Shown piece by piece: positions 15,554-24,751 of a stretch of DNA of 25,333 nucleotides (position 1 is its first letter; every line of letters starts with the position of its first letter). The stretch comes from Ruminococcaceae bacterium UBA3818 (lineage in GTDB: Bacteria; Bacillota; Clostridia; Oscillospirales; Ruminococcaceae): contig DFDW01000008.1 of NCBI GenBank assembly GCA_002369315.1, forward strand, positions 3,904 to 29,236, written 5' to 3'. Position numbers and translations under genes: made by a program. The notes beneath the pieces were generated by a model. The model saw only the letters and a list, made by a program, of their open reading frames with translations. It made no database searches and was not told the DNA's origin.

Positions 15554-18247
15554 CTATTGCTCCGAATCGGGAAACGGAAAAGAAAATTTTTCTCTTTCTT
15601 TTTGCTTCCTTCTTTGGTGTTTAAACGGGATCACAACAGAGGATAAAATCGGCACGGCGGCGCAATACACCGCGATCTCCCCCATTTGGCTCCCGCTCAG
15701 CGGCGCTGTTTGGAACAGCAGATTACAAATCGGAAGATAGATGCTCAACATCAGGATAAAAGCCGAAAACGCGACGGCGGCAACCAACTTCCAGTTGTTC
15801 AGCAGGTTCATTTTAAAAATGCCAACATCTTCCCGTTTACACTCAAATACATGAATCAGCTGCGTGATGACCAGCGTTGCCAGCGCGCCGGTCCGGGCGA
15901 CAACCAGATTCTGTGTGCTGTGATAAAAAGAGGTAAAAACGGACAAGGTCGTCAGACCAATCAATGCGCCCCGGAACACAATGGTCGACAGTAAACCGTC
16001 TGAGAAAATACCCTCTTTCTTTTTGCGCGGGGGTTTTCGCATGATATCTTTTTCCGCCGGTTCCAATCCCAAGGCAATGGCAGGCAGACCATCGGTGACC
16101 AGATTAACAATTAAAATCTGGATCGGCAGCAAAACCACAGGCATCCCCATCAGCATACCAAAAAACATCGTAACGATCTCTCCAATATTGCAGGAAAGCA
16201 GGTACCGGATAAACTTGCGGATATTTTTATAGATGACGCGCCCCTCCTCAATGGCGCTTACCAATGTGGCAAAAGAATTATCCAGCAATACCACCGAAGC
16301 CGCTTCTTTGGTAACGTCTGTTCCGTTGCCCATAGCGACGCCGATATCCGCCTCTTTGATCGCAGGGGCATCGTTTACCCCGTCGCCCGTCATGGCGACA
16401 ACGCGTCCTTTCCGTTTAAAAGCTTTCACAATCCGCAGTTTATGGGCAGGGGCAACTCTCGCAAAAACGCAGATCTGATCCAATTCCCGTTCCAGCTGAT
16501 CGTCGGTCATCCGGTCCAGCTCTCTTCCGGTAAGAACTCGGCCGTTCGCATCCAGAATTTTCAAATCACGGGCGATTGCCGAAGCCGTGTCTACATGGTC
16601 TCCGGTAATCATAACCGTCTGGATTCCCGCTTGCTTACAGGTTTGTACCGCCTGGTAAGCCTCCCGCCGGGGTGGGTCGATCATCCCCGCAAGGCCGACA
16701 AAAATCAGATCGGACTCTGCCTGTTCCGGCTCCTCCGGCTCTGCTTTATAGGCAAACCCCAGCACGCGAAGGGCTTTATGCGCCATCTTTTCGTTCTGTG
16801 CCTGAATTTTCTTGCAAACCGATGGCGTCAAAAGCCTAATCTGTCCATCTTCCAGATAATGGCTGCAAAGTTCCAACAAATAATCCGGTGCCCCTTTTGA
16901 AAAAAGCCAACGATCACCCTGCCGGTTTCGCACCGCTACGCTCATTCTTTTGCGCTGTGAGTCAAATGGAATTTCAAAAATGCGGGAAAATTCCCGCGAG
17001 ATTTTTCCGGTGGAAAAATGCGCCGTTTCCGCCATTTCCAATAAAGATATTTCGGTTGGATCGCCTTGTGCGTGTTCTGTTTTTTGCGGATGAAACAGGC
17101 TTTTTTTATCCCTTTCCTGCGGCAACTGTGCGTTGTTGCATAGTACTGCGATTTCAATCATCCGACGGATATCTTCCGAATCCGCCGCAGCCATGCCGTT
17201 TTTTGCAAGAAAACCTTTTTCGCCATCCGCCCGGTAGAAGCAATATTTCGGCGTTGCAATCTCCTGCACAGTCATCCTATTTTCCGTGAGGGTACCTGTT
17301 TTGTCGGTGCAGATGACCTGAGCGCAGCCCATTGTTTCCACCGCATGCAGTTTGCGGATCAGCGCACCCCGTTTCACCATTCTGGATACGGCAAGCGCCA
17401 ACGCGATTGTCACCACTGCAGGCAATCCTTCCGGTATTGCCGCCACCGCCAGAGAAATCCCGGTCAATAGCATGTCGAAAACCGGTTCACCCCGGGCAAT
17501 TCCTGTCACCGTAACAATTGCGCAGATCAAAAGGCAGCCGATTCCGATATACTTTCCCAGAGAACCCAGTTTTTCCTGCAGCGGAGTACGTTCCGTTTCG
17601 ATGGTGTCCAGCATACCGGCAATCTGTCCCATCTGCGTTGTCATACCAGTGCCTGATACCACCGCCTTTCCCCTGCCTTTGGTTATGATTGTTCCCATAT
17701 ATACCATGTCTTTTCGAAAGGTTTCCTGCGTGCCATCCTGCGGAAGATCGGTCTTGTTTACCGGATGGGACTCGCCGGACAGCATCGCTTCATCTGCTTG
17801 CAAAAGCGTCGCTTCCACAATCTGCGCGTCCGCCGGCACACGGTCGCCCGCTGCCAGCACCAACAGATCACCTGGCACCGCGTCCGCAGCGGGGATTTCT
17901 ATTTCCTGGCCGTCCCGGATGACTTTTGCCGTCGGAGCAGCCATATTTTTCAAGGCTTCCAGGGTCTTTTCGGTCTTATACTCCTGCAAAAAACCTAAAA
18001 CAGCATTCACCAAAACAATCAAAACGATGGTAAGCGCTTCCACCGCTTCTCCCATCAGTACGGATATCACGGTAGCTCCCAGTAAAATCATAACCATGAA
18101 GTCCTTGAATTGGCCTGCAAAAATCCTTGCGGGATGGACAGCCTTTTTATGCGACAGAATGTTTTCTCCATATTTTGCCAGCCTTTTTTCCGCTTCTGCA
18201 GAAGAAAGTCCGGATACAAGCGAATCATCCCGACCTGCTCTTGCCAT
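15554..18247 (-). CDS. Ca2+-type P-type ATPase (P2A family)
   Basis: Membrane ATPase that most likely exports Ca2+, 897 residues from the start used here. The phosphorylation site DKTGTLT begins at D315, the actuator loop is MLSGES and the nucleotide-binding KGAPD and hinge TGDGVNDAPA are present. Calcium-site residues match the SERCA/PMR1 type: PEGLP in helix 4 (272-276), N-x-GE in helix 5 (SCNIGEI) and N-x-x-TD in helix 6 (NLVTDGLPA). The start at 18247 has GGAGG six bases upstream; the frame is open 14 codons further (to 18289) without a ribosome site. The C-terminal tail is short and basic. I see no own terminator, so transcripts would run into the metNIQ T-box. B. subtilis YloB is a related protein. 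Confidence 0.93.
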   Translation of the reverse strand: MARAGRDDSLVSGLSSAEAEKRLAKYGENILSHKKAVHPARIFAGQFKDFMVMILLGATVISVLMGEAVEALTIVLIVLVNAVLGFLQEYKTEKTLEALKNMAAPTAKVIRDGQEIEIPAADAVPGDLLVLAAGDRVPADAQIVEATLLQADEAMLSGESHPVNKTDLPQDGTQETFRKDMVYMGTIITKGRGKAVVSGTGMTTQMGQIAGMLDTIETERTPLQEKLGSLGKYIGIGCLLICAIVTVTGIARGEPVFDMLLTGISLAVAAIPEGLPAVVTIALALAVSRMVKRGALIRKLHAVETMGCAQVICTDKTGTLTENRMTVQEIATPKYCFYRADGEKGFLAKNGMAAADSEDIRRMIEIAVLCNNAQLPQERDKKSLFHPQKTEHAQGDPTEISLLEMAETAHFSTGKISREFSRIFEIPFDSQRKRMSVAVRNRQGDRWLFSKGAPDYLLELCSHYLEDGQIRLLTPSVCKKIQAQNEKMAHKALRVLGFAYKAEPEEPEQAESDLIFVGLAGMIDPPRREAYQAVQTCKQAGIQTVMITGDHVDTASAIARDLKILDANGRVLTGRELDRMTDDQLERELDQICVFARVAPAHKLRIVKAFKRKGRVVAMTGDGVNDAPAIKEADIGVAMGNGTDVTKEAASVVLLDNSFATLVSAIEEGRVIYKNIRKFIRYLLSCNIGEIVTMFFGMLMGMPVVLLPIQILIVNLVTDGLPAIALGLEPAEKDIMRKPPRKKKEGIFSDGLLSTIVFRGALIGLTTLSVFTSFYHSTQNLVVARTGALATLVITQLIHVFECKREDVGIFKMNLLNNWKLVAAVAFSAFILMLSIYLPICNLLFQTAPLSGSQMGEIAVYCAAVPILSSVVIPFKHQRRKQKEREKFSFPFPDSEQ

Positions 18248-18322
18248 TGTCATCCTCCCAATCTTTTCTGCGTTTGACAGTTCGTCCATTGATATCTATT
18301 CGAAGCCAGTCCCATTTATTCC

Positions 18323-18351
18323 TTTACGCAGGCCTGCAAAATGTGTAAAAT
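18323..18351 (+). promoter_or_regulatory. probable sigma-A promoter of sbcDC
   Basis: TTTACG (18323-18328), 17 bp, TAAAAT (18346-18351), with transcription start expected near 18358 and the sbcD ATG at 18379. It lies in the 131-nt gap to the divergent ATPase gene. Confidence 0.6.
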
Positions 18352-18378
18352 GGAATCAACACAAAAAGGAGCGCTTTT

Positions 18379-19554
18379 ATGAAATGGATTCACACTTCTG
18401 ATCTGCACATCGGCAAACAGATCAATGAGTTTTCTCTTTTGGAGGACCAGCGTTTTTTCCTGCGGCAATTGGCCGAACTGGCCCAAAAAGAACAGCCGGA
18501 CGCCCTTTTGCTTTCCGGGGATCTGTATGATCGTTCTGTCCCTCCCGCTGAAGCGGTGAGCGTATTGGACGAATTTTTAAGCTACATCACGCTCACCTTA
18601 AAAATCCCGGTTCTCGCTATCGCCGGCAATCATGACAGCCCCCAAAGGCTGGACTTTTGCAGCCGCCTGCTGCGGACATCCGGTTTGTATCTTTCGGGCA
18701 GCTATCAAAAACATTGGGATAAAGTCACCCTTTGGGATGATCTGGGGCCAGTCCATTTTTACTTGTGTCCTTATCTGGAACCGGCGCTGGTGCGGGCCGA
18801 TTTTCCTGGTCGGCAACTGCATTCTTTTGACGACGCTTTTGCCGCTGTACTGGAGGAAAATATGGCTCAAATTGACTTCTCCCAACGAAATGTGATCCTG
18901 GCGCACGGCTTTTTCTCTTATCTCAAGAACCCTGATTCCGTTGCCAGAAGCGAATCGGAGGTTTCCCTGGGCGGAAGCGATTTGATCGACGCCAAGCACT
19001 TGGAGAACTTCGATTACGCGGCATTGGGACATATCCACCGCCCGCAGAGCACCGGAAAAGAACATCTGTGCTACAGCGGCTCCGCGTTAAAATACTCGCA
19101 GTCGGAAATTCCCTATCCAAAATCTGTCGTCATCGCGCAGCTCGAGGCGAAGGGGGCATTGTCTATCCGGCGCCAGCCTCTGCCTGTTTTGCGCGATATG
19201 CGGGTGATTGAGGGGTATTTCGACCAAATATTAAACAGCACTCCGAACAAAAAAGAGTCTCAGGATTTCATTTTCTTTTCTTTGATGGACCATACGCTTA
19301 TTCCCAATGCGATGAATCGCCTGCGCGCGGTCTATCCCAACGCGCTGGGCCTTTTTACCAAATACAGAGCCGGCACAGACCTTTCCGTCCCGTCGCAAAA
19401 GGCGGCCAAACCGATTGATTTGCTGTTTCAGGAGTTTTACCGCTCTGTCACCGGCGAAAAGACCGAAGCGGGACAGGATGCTGTCATTCAAAAAATATGC
19501 AGGAAATTACAGGCAGGAGATGATACCAATGAAACCAATCCGACTGGAATTTAA
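18379..19554 (+). CDS. sbcD: SbcD, nuclease subunit of the SbcCD complex
   Basis: Mn2+-dependent nuclease (Mre11 homologue) that, with SbcC, cuts DNA hairpins and processes double-strand ends. It has 391 residues, the normal size. Calcineurin-type metal motifs are all present: SDLHIG (D8, H10), SGDLYD (D48), AGNHDS (N84, H85), LAHGFF and GHIHRPQ (H218, H220). AAGGAG lies nine bases before the ATG. The C-terminal part, residues about 270-391, is the less conserved capping and SbcC-contact region. The end overlaps the sbcC start by 26 nt. Confidence 0.97.
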   Translation: MKWIHTSDLHIGKQINEFSLLEDQRFFLRQLAELAQKEQPDALLLSGDLYDRSVPPAEAVSVLDEFLSYITLTLKIPVLAIAGNHDSPQRLDFCSRLLRTSGLYLSGSYQKHWDKVTLWDDLGPVHFYLCPYLEPALVRADFPGRQLHSFDDAFAAVLEENMAQIDFSQRNVILAHGFFSYLKNPDSVARSESEVSLGGSDLIDAKHLENFDYAALGHIHRPQSTGKEHLCYSGSALKYSQSEIPYPKSVVIAQLEAKGALSIRRQPLPVLRDMRVIEGYFDQILNSTPNKKESQDFIFFSLMDHTLIPNAMNRLRAVYPNALGLFTKYRAGTDLSVPSQKAAKPIDLLFQEFYRSVTGEKTEAGQDAVIQKICRKLQAGDDTNETNPTGI

Positions 19555-22507
19555 CGCGTTTGGCCCTTTTGCCAAGCAAGAAATTGTCGACTTTTCCGCC
19601 TTGTCCGAATCTGGTATTTTTTTGATTTGCGGCCCTACCGGCGCCGGAAAAACAACGATTTTTGACGGCATTTGCTTTGCTTTGTATGGCGAAGCCAGCG
19701 GTGCGCTGCGGCAAAATGAGGATTTTAAGAGTGATTTTTCAGATCCTGCGGATCTTTGCTTTATCCGATATTCCTTTTTGGTCCGGGACAAAAAGTTTGA
19801 AGTTTACCGCTCTCCAAAACAGAAAAAGCAAAAGAAAAACAAAGACATGGCCGTGATAGCCGCCAAAGCGGAACTTACCCTGCCGGATGGTTCGGTCATT
19901 ACCGGACCGGCGGCTGTAAATGCCAGAATCCAGGAAATTCTGGGGCTCTCCGCCAAACAGTTCAAACAGATCACCATGCTGGCACAGGGAGATTTCCGGC
20001 AATTTTTAGACGCGTCCAGCAAAGAAAAGCAGGAGATCTTCCGGCACATCTTCGATACGGAAAAATTCGACCAATTTACCTCGTTTTTGGAAACAGAATC
20101 CAAAAATGCGATGGCTTGTATCGAAAAGGAACAGCAGATGCTTTCGTTCCATTTAAAAAGTCTTACCCAGCGCGAGGACGGCGAACTGTCTGAGCTTCTT
20201 GCTGCCGAATACCCAGTTGTTCGCCCGATTCTGGACCGTCTCGACACACTGCTGAAAGAGGATCGCGGCCGTTATGACAAATATCAAAACGATATCTCTC
20301 AGCTGGAAAAGAAAATCGCCGCGCTGCAGATTGAAACCCACCGGCAAAATAATCAACGTCTGCAGGATTTGGAAAATTTGCAGAAAGAAAAATCTCGTCT
20401 CGAGGAAAAAACATCAAAAATAGAGGAGCTGCGCATCCGGCTGAACAAGCTGCGCAGCGCAAAGGATTTGCTTCCGCTGTGGCAAAAACAATCTGAGCAG
20501 ACGCGTGAAAAGCAGAATTTGACAGCGCTTTTGATGGCAAAACAAAAAGAACAGGAAACACTTTTTCAAAGAGGACAAGATGCCGAAAATCGCTTGACGG
20601 CTGCACAGAAAGAGGCTGCACAAAAGGATCGCCTTTTGTCCGCTGTATCCTCTCTTCAGGCTTTGTCCCCTTTGTTTGACGAGTCGGCTTCCCTGAAAAA
20701 ATCTGTCGCCGACCTGGAAAGAGAGATCGCCCAGGCACAAAAGGAATCTGCTTACGCCGAAACTTTGACAGCTTGCTGTGAGCGGGAACAAGCAATCGAC
20801 GCGCTCCAAAAGCAGGTGGCAGCCTGCCGCTCGCTATTGGGAATGACCGAACAAAAAAAGCAGCTTTTACCTTTCTATCAGCAGCAAAAAGAACGCTATT
20901 TGAAAAACTATTCCCTTTTTTTTGATGCGCAAGCCGGCATTCTCGCCTCTACCATGCGGGAAAATACGCCTTGTCCGGTCTGTGGAAGCCTGAAACACCC
21001 TTCTCCCGCACCTTTAAAAACAAATCCGCCGACGCAAGAGCAGCTTCGTGCTTATCACGACGAGGCGGAAAAAACGGCGCAGGAAATTTTCCGGTTAAAT
21101 GAAAAAATCAACGCCCAATCCGCCGAAATCCAAAATTTTCTTTCAGAGAAAAACGCTTTTGAAAATTGCCAGCCGATGTCGGCAGATGAAGTTACAGAAA
21201 TCCGAAACAAAAAAGAGGCAGAACTGCAGCAGGAAGAAAGACAGCTGTTTAAACTGCGAGAAAAATTAGCGGAAGAGAAACGCTCTTTGCTTCATCCGCC
21301 TGCATTCTCCGACGAGAATGGTATGCGCGCTCATTTGGAAAATTGTCGGAAACAATTGAACGCCGATCGCAGTATGATCCAGCTTCAGAAAGAGCGCCTG
21401 GCCGAACTGAGGAAAAGATTTCCGGAAGGGATTTCATCTCAGGAAGAATTATCGATTAAAGTCAATTGCCTTTACACCAAAATGAAGCAATTGGATACTC
21501 AACTGGAATCCGCACAAAAAAACAGCCAGGAAATCGCTTCTCAACTTCGTTTTACAAAACAGATGATAGACGAAAATCAAAAAAGGCTGCAGGACCTGCA
21601 AGAAAAAATTGCCTCAACGAAAAACGAATTTTTTTCTCTTCTGCACCGTTCCTTTCCCGATGGGGAAGCCGATTTTCTGCAGTCTCTTTCCCAAATCGGT
21701 CAGATTCCTTCGATTGAAGAGATTCTGCATCAACATCAGACAGCCGTTACCTCCTTGGATGGCCGTATTCACCAGTTAAAAGAGCAGCTGATAAATGTAA
21801 AGTTTATTAACATTACAGAGTTATCGGAACAAGAAGCATCTCTGCGTAAAAAAATTCAGGAGCTTCGCGAACAATCTTCTTCTGTTCAGCTGCGGATTTC
21901 TCAAGATACTTCCCATCAGCAGCAAATAGAAGCCATCCATCAAAGGATTGAAAAATCCGAGCAGCACTACCGACAGGTAAACGATTTGTTTCGGGTGGCA
22001 AGCGGAAGCAACGAACAGCGTGTATCTTTTGAGCGGTATGTCCTTGGGTTTTATTTTGACGCGATTGTTTCTTTCGCCAACCACAGGCTGGAGAGTTTGA
22101 CAGGCGGAAGGTACCTGCTGTGCCGAAAGAAAGACCGGGAAAAATTCGGCCGTTCTTCCGGATTGGACCTGGAAATTCTGGATCAGTACAGCGGAAAAAT
22201 CCGCCCGACCTCTACCCTTTCCGGAGGGGAATCCTTTAAAACCGCCTTGGCATTGGCACTGAGCCTGGCGGATGTCGTTCAGATGTATGCGGGGGGCGTG
22301 GTGATCGACACCATGTTTATCGACGAAGGCTTTGGTTCATTAGACGCAGAATCATTAGACAGCGCGGTCGACGCCCTGCTTTCGCTGGGAAACGATGGCA
22401 GATTGGTGGGCATTATTTCTCACGTGCCGCAGCTGAAAGAGCAAATTCCCAGCCAAATTCAGGTGAAAGCCGGCAGAAACGGAAGCTCCATACAAATGCA
22501 GCCTTGA
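19529..22507 (+). CDS. sbcC: SbcC, SMC-like ATPase subunit of the SbcCD complex
   Basis: Rad50-type ATPase of 992 residues. Walker A GPTGAGKTT is at 35-43. Long coiled coils (about 180-470 and 500-800) flank the zinc hook CPVC (482-485), almost exactly in the middle. The C-terminal lobe has the signature LSGGESFKTALALALSLAD and Walker B MFIDEGFGSLD with D932-E933. The start at 19529 is chosen because MKPIRLEFNAFGPF is the family N-terminus and has CAGGAG nine bases upstream; the frame is open further up inside sbcD. Coding overlap with sbcD indicates coupled translation of the two subunits. Confidence 0.97.
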   Translation: MKPIRLEFNAFGPFAKQEIVDFSALSESGIFLICGPTGAGKTTIFDGICFALYGEASGALRQNEDFKSDFSDPADLCFIRYSFLVRDKKFEVYRSPKQKKQKKNKDMAVIAAKAELTLPDGSVITGPAAVNARIQEILGLSAKQFKQITMLAQGDFRQFLDASSKEKQEIFRHIFDTEKFDQFTSFLETESKNAMACIEKEQQMLSFHLKSLTQREDGELSELLAAEYPVVRPILDRLDTLLKEDRGRYDKYQNDISQLEKKIAALQIETHRQNNQRLQDLENLQKEKSRLEEKTSKIEELRIRLNKLRSAKDLLPLWQKQSEQTREKQNLTALLMAKQKEQETLFQRGQDAENRLTAAQKEAAQKDRLLSAVSSLQALSPLFDESASLKKSVADLEREIAQAQKESAYAETLTACCEREQAIDALQKQVAACRSLLGMTEQKKQLLPFYQQQKERYLKNYSLFFDAQAGILASTMRENTPCPVCGSLKHPSPAPLKTNPPTQEQLRAYHDEAEKTAQEIFRLNEKINAQSAEIQNFLSEKNAFENCQPMSADEVTEIRNKKEAELQQEERQLFKLREKLAEEKRSLLHPPAFSDENGMRAHLENCRKQLNADRSMIQLQKERLAELRKRFPEGISSQEELSIKVNCLYTKMKQLDTQLESAQKNSQEIASQLRFTKQMIDENQKRLQDLQEKIASTKNEFFSLLHRSFPDGEADFLQSLSQIGQIPSIEEILHQHQTAVTSLDGRIHQLKEQLINVKFINITELSEQEASLRKKIQELREQSSSVQLRISQDTSHQQQIEAIHQRIEKSEQHYRQVNDLFRVASGSNEQRVSFERYVLGFYFDAIVSFANHRLESLTGGRYLLCRKKDREKFGRSSGLDLEILDQYSGKIRPTSTLSGGESFKTALALALSLADVVQMYAGGVVIDTMFIDEGFGSLDAESLDSAVDALLSLGNDGRLVGIISHVPQLKEQIPSQIQVKAGRNGSSIQMQP

Positions 22508-22518
22508 AAGGAGAAAAA

Positions 22519-22950
22519 ATGAAACCGATCGACTTTTATTCTTATCAATGCGGTGTAATTGATTGCTTTAATGAAATGATCCGGGCAGGCCTGAAAAAGG
22601 TCGCTTTCAGCCATCCGACCTCTTCGATGGAGGAAAGAGACGCTCTGCTCCCCTTTTCCCGGGAAATATGCCGGCAATACGGGACCTGTTTTTGTCCGAT
22701 AGATGATCCGTTGCTAACGGATTTGTTCCCTGTTTCGATGAACAAGGGAACTTACCACATCATCTATTGGAAAAAGGAAGAAGATTGGAGAGAATATTGC
22801 CGCATCAAGTCTGATAAAGAACAGCTTATTCGGCAAAACGCCTATACAGGTGAAGCCAGAACAGAAATCGCCTACCGTTTGGCAAGGCTCTTATCCTACC
22901 CGGAAGATGGAATCGCTCAACTCATTCAAGCAAACCAGGAATTAGAATAA
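22519..22950 (+). CDS. uncharacterised protein in the sbcDC operon
   Basis: A 143-residue protein beginning MKPIDFYSYQCGVIDCFNEM. I do not recognise a family. It starts 11 nt after the sbcC stop with AAAGGAG at ideal spacing and is followed by a terminator, so it is the third gene of the sbcDC unit. It is soluble, has no signal peptide or membrane segment, and has several cysteines (11, 16, and three in the stretch CRQYGTCFC). The rest is predicted mixed alpha/beta with a helical C-terminus (ARTEIAYRLARLL). The position suggests a link to DNA repair, but co-transcription alone is weak evidence. The frame also allows a TTG at 22504, which lacks a good ribosome site. Confidence 0.85.
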   Translation: MKPIDFYSYQCGVIDCFNEMIRAGLKKVAFSHPTSSMEERDALLPFSREICRQYGTCFCPIDDPLLTDLFPVSMNKGTYHIIYWKKEEDWREYCRIKSDKEQLIRQNAYTGEARTEIAYRLARLLSYPEDGIAQLIQANQELE

Positions 22951-22958
22951 AACAAAAA

Positions 22959-22986
22959 ACAGCCGGAATTGTCCGGCTGTCTTTTC
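22959..22986 (+). terminator. terminator after the sbcDC operon
   Basis: ACAGCCGGA (22959-22967) and TCCGGCTGT (22972-22980) form a perfect 9-bp stem with a 4-nt loop, followed by CTTTTCTT. It lies 9 nt after the stop codon of the third gene. Confidence 0.92.
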
Positions 22987-23250
22987 TTCTCTCTGCTTTT
23001 TCTTTCGTGGGGAAAAGATAGGAAAAGCAAATTTCTTTTCCTCTTCTTGCTGAACCGCTAAATCTATCGCTTTTTCATAAAGCTGACGCTTGATAAAATC
23101 AAGCTGTTAGCTTGTTGCACCATTTCGCCATTTTCAAATCAATTTTTAAAACATGAGATGTTATTTTCATGTTAACGGCCTTTCTCTTTATCATCTGTTT
23201 GGAAAATGAGCGCTTCCAAAAAGGTTGTTTGACAAGCCATAAAAGATCCT
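22987..23250. other. intergenic region without a supported gene
   Basis: Between the sbcDC terminator and the convergent SWIM gene I see no gene. There is a stem-loop with AGCT arms (23081-23084, 23109-23112) around GCTTGAT/ATCAAGC (23088-23094, 23098-23104), without a T-run. A 7-bp dyad, AACATGA/TCATGTT (23150-23173), is followed on the minus strand by an A/T-rich stretch and could be a weak terminator for the SWIM gene. Confidence 0.4.
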
Positions 23251-24066
23251 TTACAGCGTAAAGCTTCCATTTTTGCGCCCGTCCACGGCAAAAGAAAACA
23301 GAGTGCCTTTGTCTACCGCCGCAAAGTATCCGGAGCGTTCATATTCCGCCGCATAATCTTTGCTGATGATCTCCAGTGTTTCTTTCAGCTGCAAGATGGC
23401 GGCAAATTCGTGCTTACAGTTATAGGCGCAGAAGCAGGAGCAGACAAGACCACTGATTTGGTTGTTCTGGTAAACAAACTCCACCTCGTATGCCTGTGTC
23501 CCTTCTACAATGGCATAACCGCGTGTTCCGTCGATGCTGAGATATCGCACCTTGTTTTCCCTATAATATGCCCCTCCGTGTTCCGCGATGACGCTGCTTA
23601 CTTTCATACCGGATAAATCGTCCAAACAAAACGCGGTATCATCGCTTCCGCTGACAAATTCGTCCTCTTCTTTGTAAGGCGCGCGAAACCATGTGATTGC
23701 TTTTTCAGCCGGGAGAGCTTTCGAATCGAAAGTGACAAAATGAGAACCCGCCATAAAAAATCGCCCATTTACATCGGTATTCACCACAGAGATGACGCGC
23801 TTATAATCGGAAACTTTGATTTTAAAATTATAGTTTACTTCCACGACGCGGCCGAGCAGTCCCTCGAGCTTTCCTTCAACGTAAACCATGTCGTTCTGAT
23901 GCAGGTCAAATCGGTCATTGTAGTATGACAGCGTCATATTGCGCTTTGAGAAGTACACCTGCACCACTGATTTGCGCGGCTGTACCGGATGTTCAGCTGC
24001 AGTATAAATGTCGTTTGTCTCGCTATTGTCGAATTTGACCGCCGAAAAACCAATTTGAAATGCCAT
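23251..24066 (-). CDS. SWIM zinc-finger domain protein
   Basis: A 271-residue cytoplasmic protein. Near the C-terminus it has a SWIM-type zinc motif, CSCFCAYNCKH, with C209, C211 (or C213), C217 and H219, followed by a helix FAAILQLKETLE. SWIM domains bind nucleic acid or protein and occur in SNF2-type helicase partners and in MuDR-like proteins. The first 110 residues (KSVVQVYFSKRNMTLSYYND, then VEGKLEGLLGRVVEVNYNFKI) form a beta-rich module, recalling the protein-DNA interaction modules of small barrels; I cannot name it. The start at 24066 has AGGAGG seven bases upstream, whereas the ATG at 24072 is too close to it. No helicase is adjacent, so it stands alone. Function unknown. Confidence 0.8.
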   Translation of the reverse strand: MAFQIGFSAVKFDNSETNDIYTAAEHPVQPRKSVVQVYFSKRNMTLSYYNDRFDLHQNDMVYVEGKLEGLLGRVVEVNYNFKIKVSDYKRVISVVNTDVNGRFFMAGSHFVTFDSKALPAEKAITWFRAPYKEEDEFVSGSDDTAFCLDDLSGMKVSSVIAEHGGAYYRENKVRYLSIDGTRGYAIVEGTQAYEVEFVYQNNQISGLVCSCFCAYNCKHEFAAILQLKETLEIISKDYAAEYERSGYFAAVDKGTLFSFAVDGRKNGSFTL

Positions 24067-24226
24067 AACCATTCCTCCTAAAAGCAGCTTGTTTTTCCTT
24101 CCATTATCATTTTACTGGTTGATGTGTCCGATAAAACTCCCTGTAATATGTTTTTCGAAAAAATCCGCCAGCTTGTATCACGATTTCACCTTTCTATTTT
24201 CAATGAACCGATAAAATGATTTTGGT

Positions 24227-24275
24227 AAAAGAAAAAGCAGCGGTCACATGGCCTGATTGGCCTATTACCCGCTGC
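24227..24275 (-). terminator. terminator of the GNAT gene
   Basis: On the minus strand GCAGCGG (24269-24275) pairs with CCGCTGC (24237-24243), with an inner GGCC/GGCC hairpin. It is followed by TTTTTCTTTT. It starts 33 nt after the acetyltransferase stop at 24308. Confidence 0.85.
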
Positions 24276-24307
24276 CTTGTTTCCTGTGAGATGATTGGGA
24301 AACAAAT

Positions 24308-24745
24308 TTATTCTTTCCTTTTTTCCCAAGTCATTATCCATTCTTTTTCGTTTGTGCTTTTATCTATCGTCTCAGACCGAACCATAAAATGCTCTCTGCG
24401 ATAAAAGTTGATTGCCCGCTCATTCTTTTGATAAACGTGCAAGGTCAAATAGGGCTTGATTTGTTTTACATAATCTAACAGTTGTTTTCCTATGCCTTTG
24501 GATTGAAAACGCTCTTCTACAAAAATACCTGCGATATCATTATCGATCAGACCGATGAATCCTTTTATTTTCCGTGATTTTTCCTCTTCATAAACAAATA
24601 CTTCTGCTTTTGGCAAGGCTTCTTTTACCGATTCATAATTTTCCATCCAATAACCCGGCGAAATAAAATGATGCGCCTTTTTATTCGTATCCAGCCATAT
24701 GCCCATTACAAACTTCAGATCTGATTGACGAAATCTTCTGATCAC
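24308..24745 (-). CDS. GNAT family N-acetyltransferase (YjaB-like)
   Basis: Acyl-CoA-dependent N-acetyltransferase of 145 residues, normal for a single GNAT domain. Motif A, with the pyrophosphate-binding loop QSKGIGK (81-87), is preceded by the beta strand AGIFVEE, and motif B contains VYQKNERAINFYRREHF (104-120). The N-terminus MIRRFRQSDLKFVMGIWLDTNKKAH matches the YjaB-like subgroup in character. The start is GTG at 24745 with GGAGG five bases upstream. The frame continues to 24841, but that part overlaps the DegV-like remnant read in another frame. The substrate cannot be told from sequence. Confidence 0.88.
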   Translation of the reverse strand: MIRRFRQSDLKFVMGIWLDTNKKAHHFISPGYWMENYESVKEALPKAEVFVYEEEKSRKIKGFIGLIDNDIAGIFVEERFQSKGIGKQLLDYVKQIKPYLTLHVYQKNERAINFYRREHFMVRSETIDKSTNEKEWIMTWEKRKE

Positions 24746-24751
24746 AGTATC

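Noticed and set aside
17352..18401. A 349-codon plus-strand frame opposite the P-type ATPase gene
   Set aside because: It is antisense to strongly conserved ATPase motifs, rich in Ser/Pro/Ile as expected of a shadow frame, and lacks a recognisable domain.
20163..20795. A 210-codon minus-strand frame inside sbcC
   Set aside because: It lies opposite the coiled-coil coding region; Lys/Glu/Gln codons give Phe/Leu-rich antisense frames by chance.
22942..23106. An ATG-less minus-strand frame reading DFIKRQLYEKAIDLAVQQEE and a basic tail
   Set aside because: It looks protein-like for about 30 codons but has no start, crosses the sbcDC terminator and is short enough for chance. It could be a gene remnant, which a translated search would settle.
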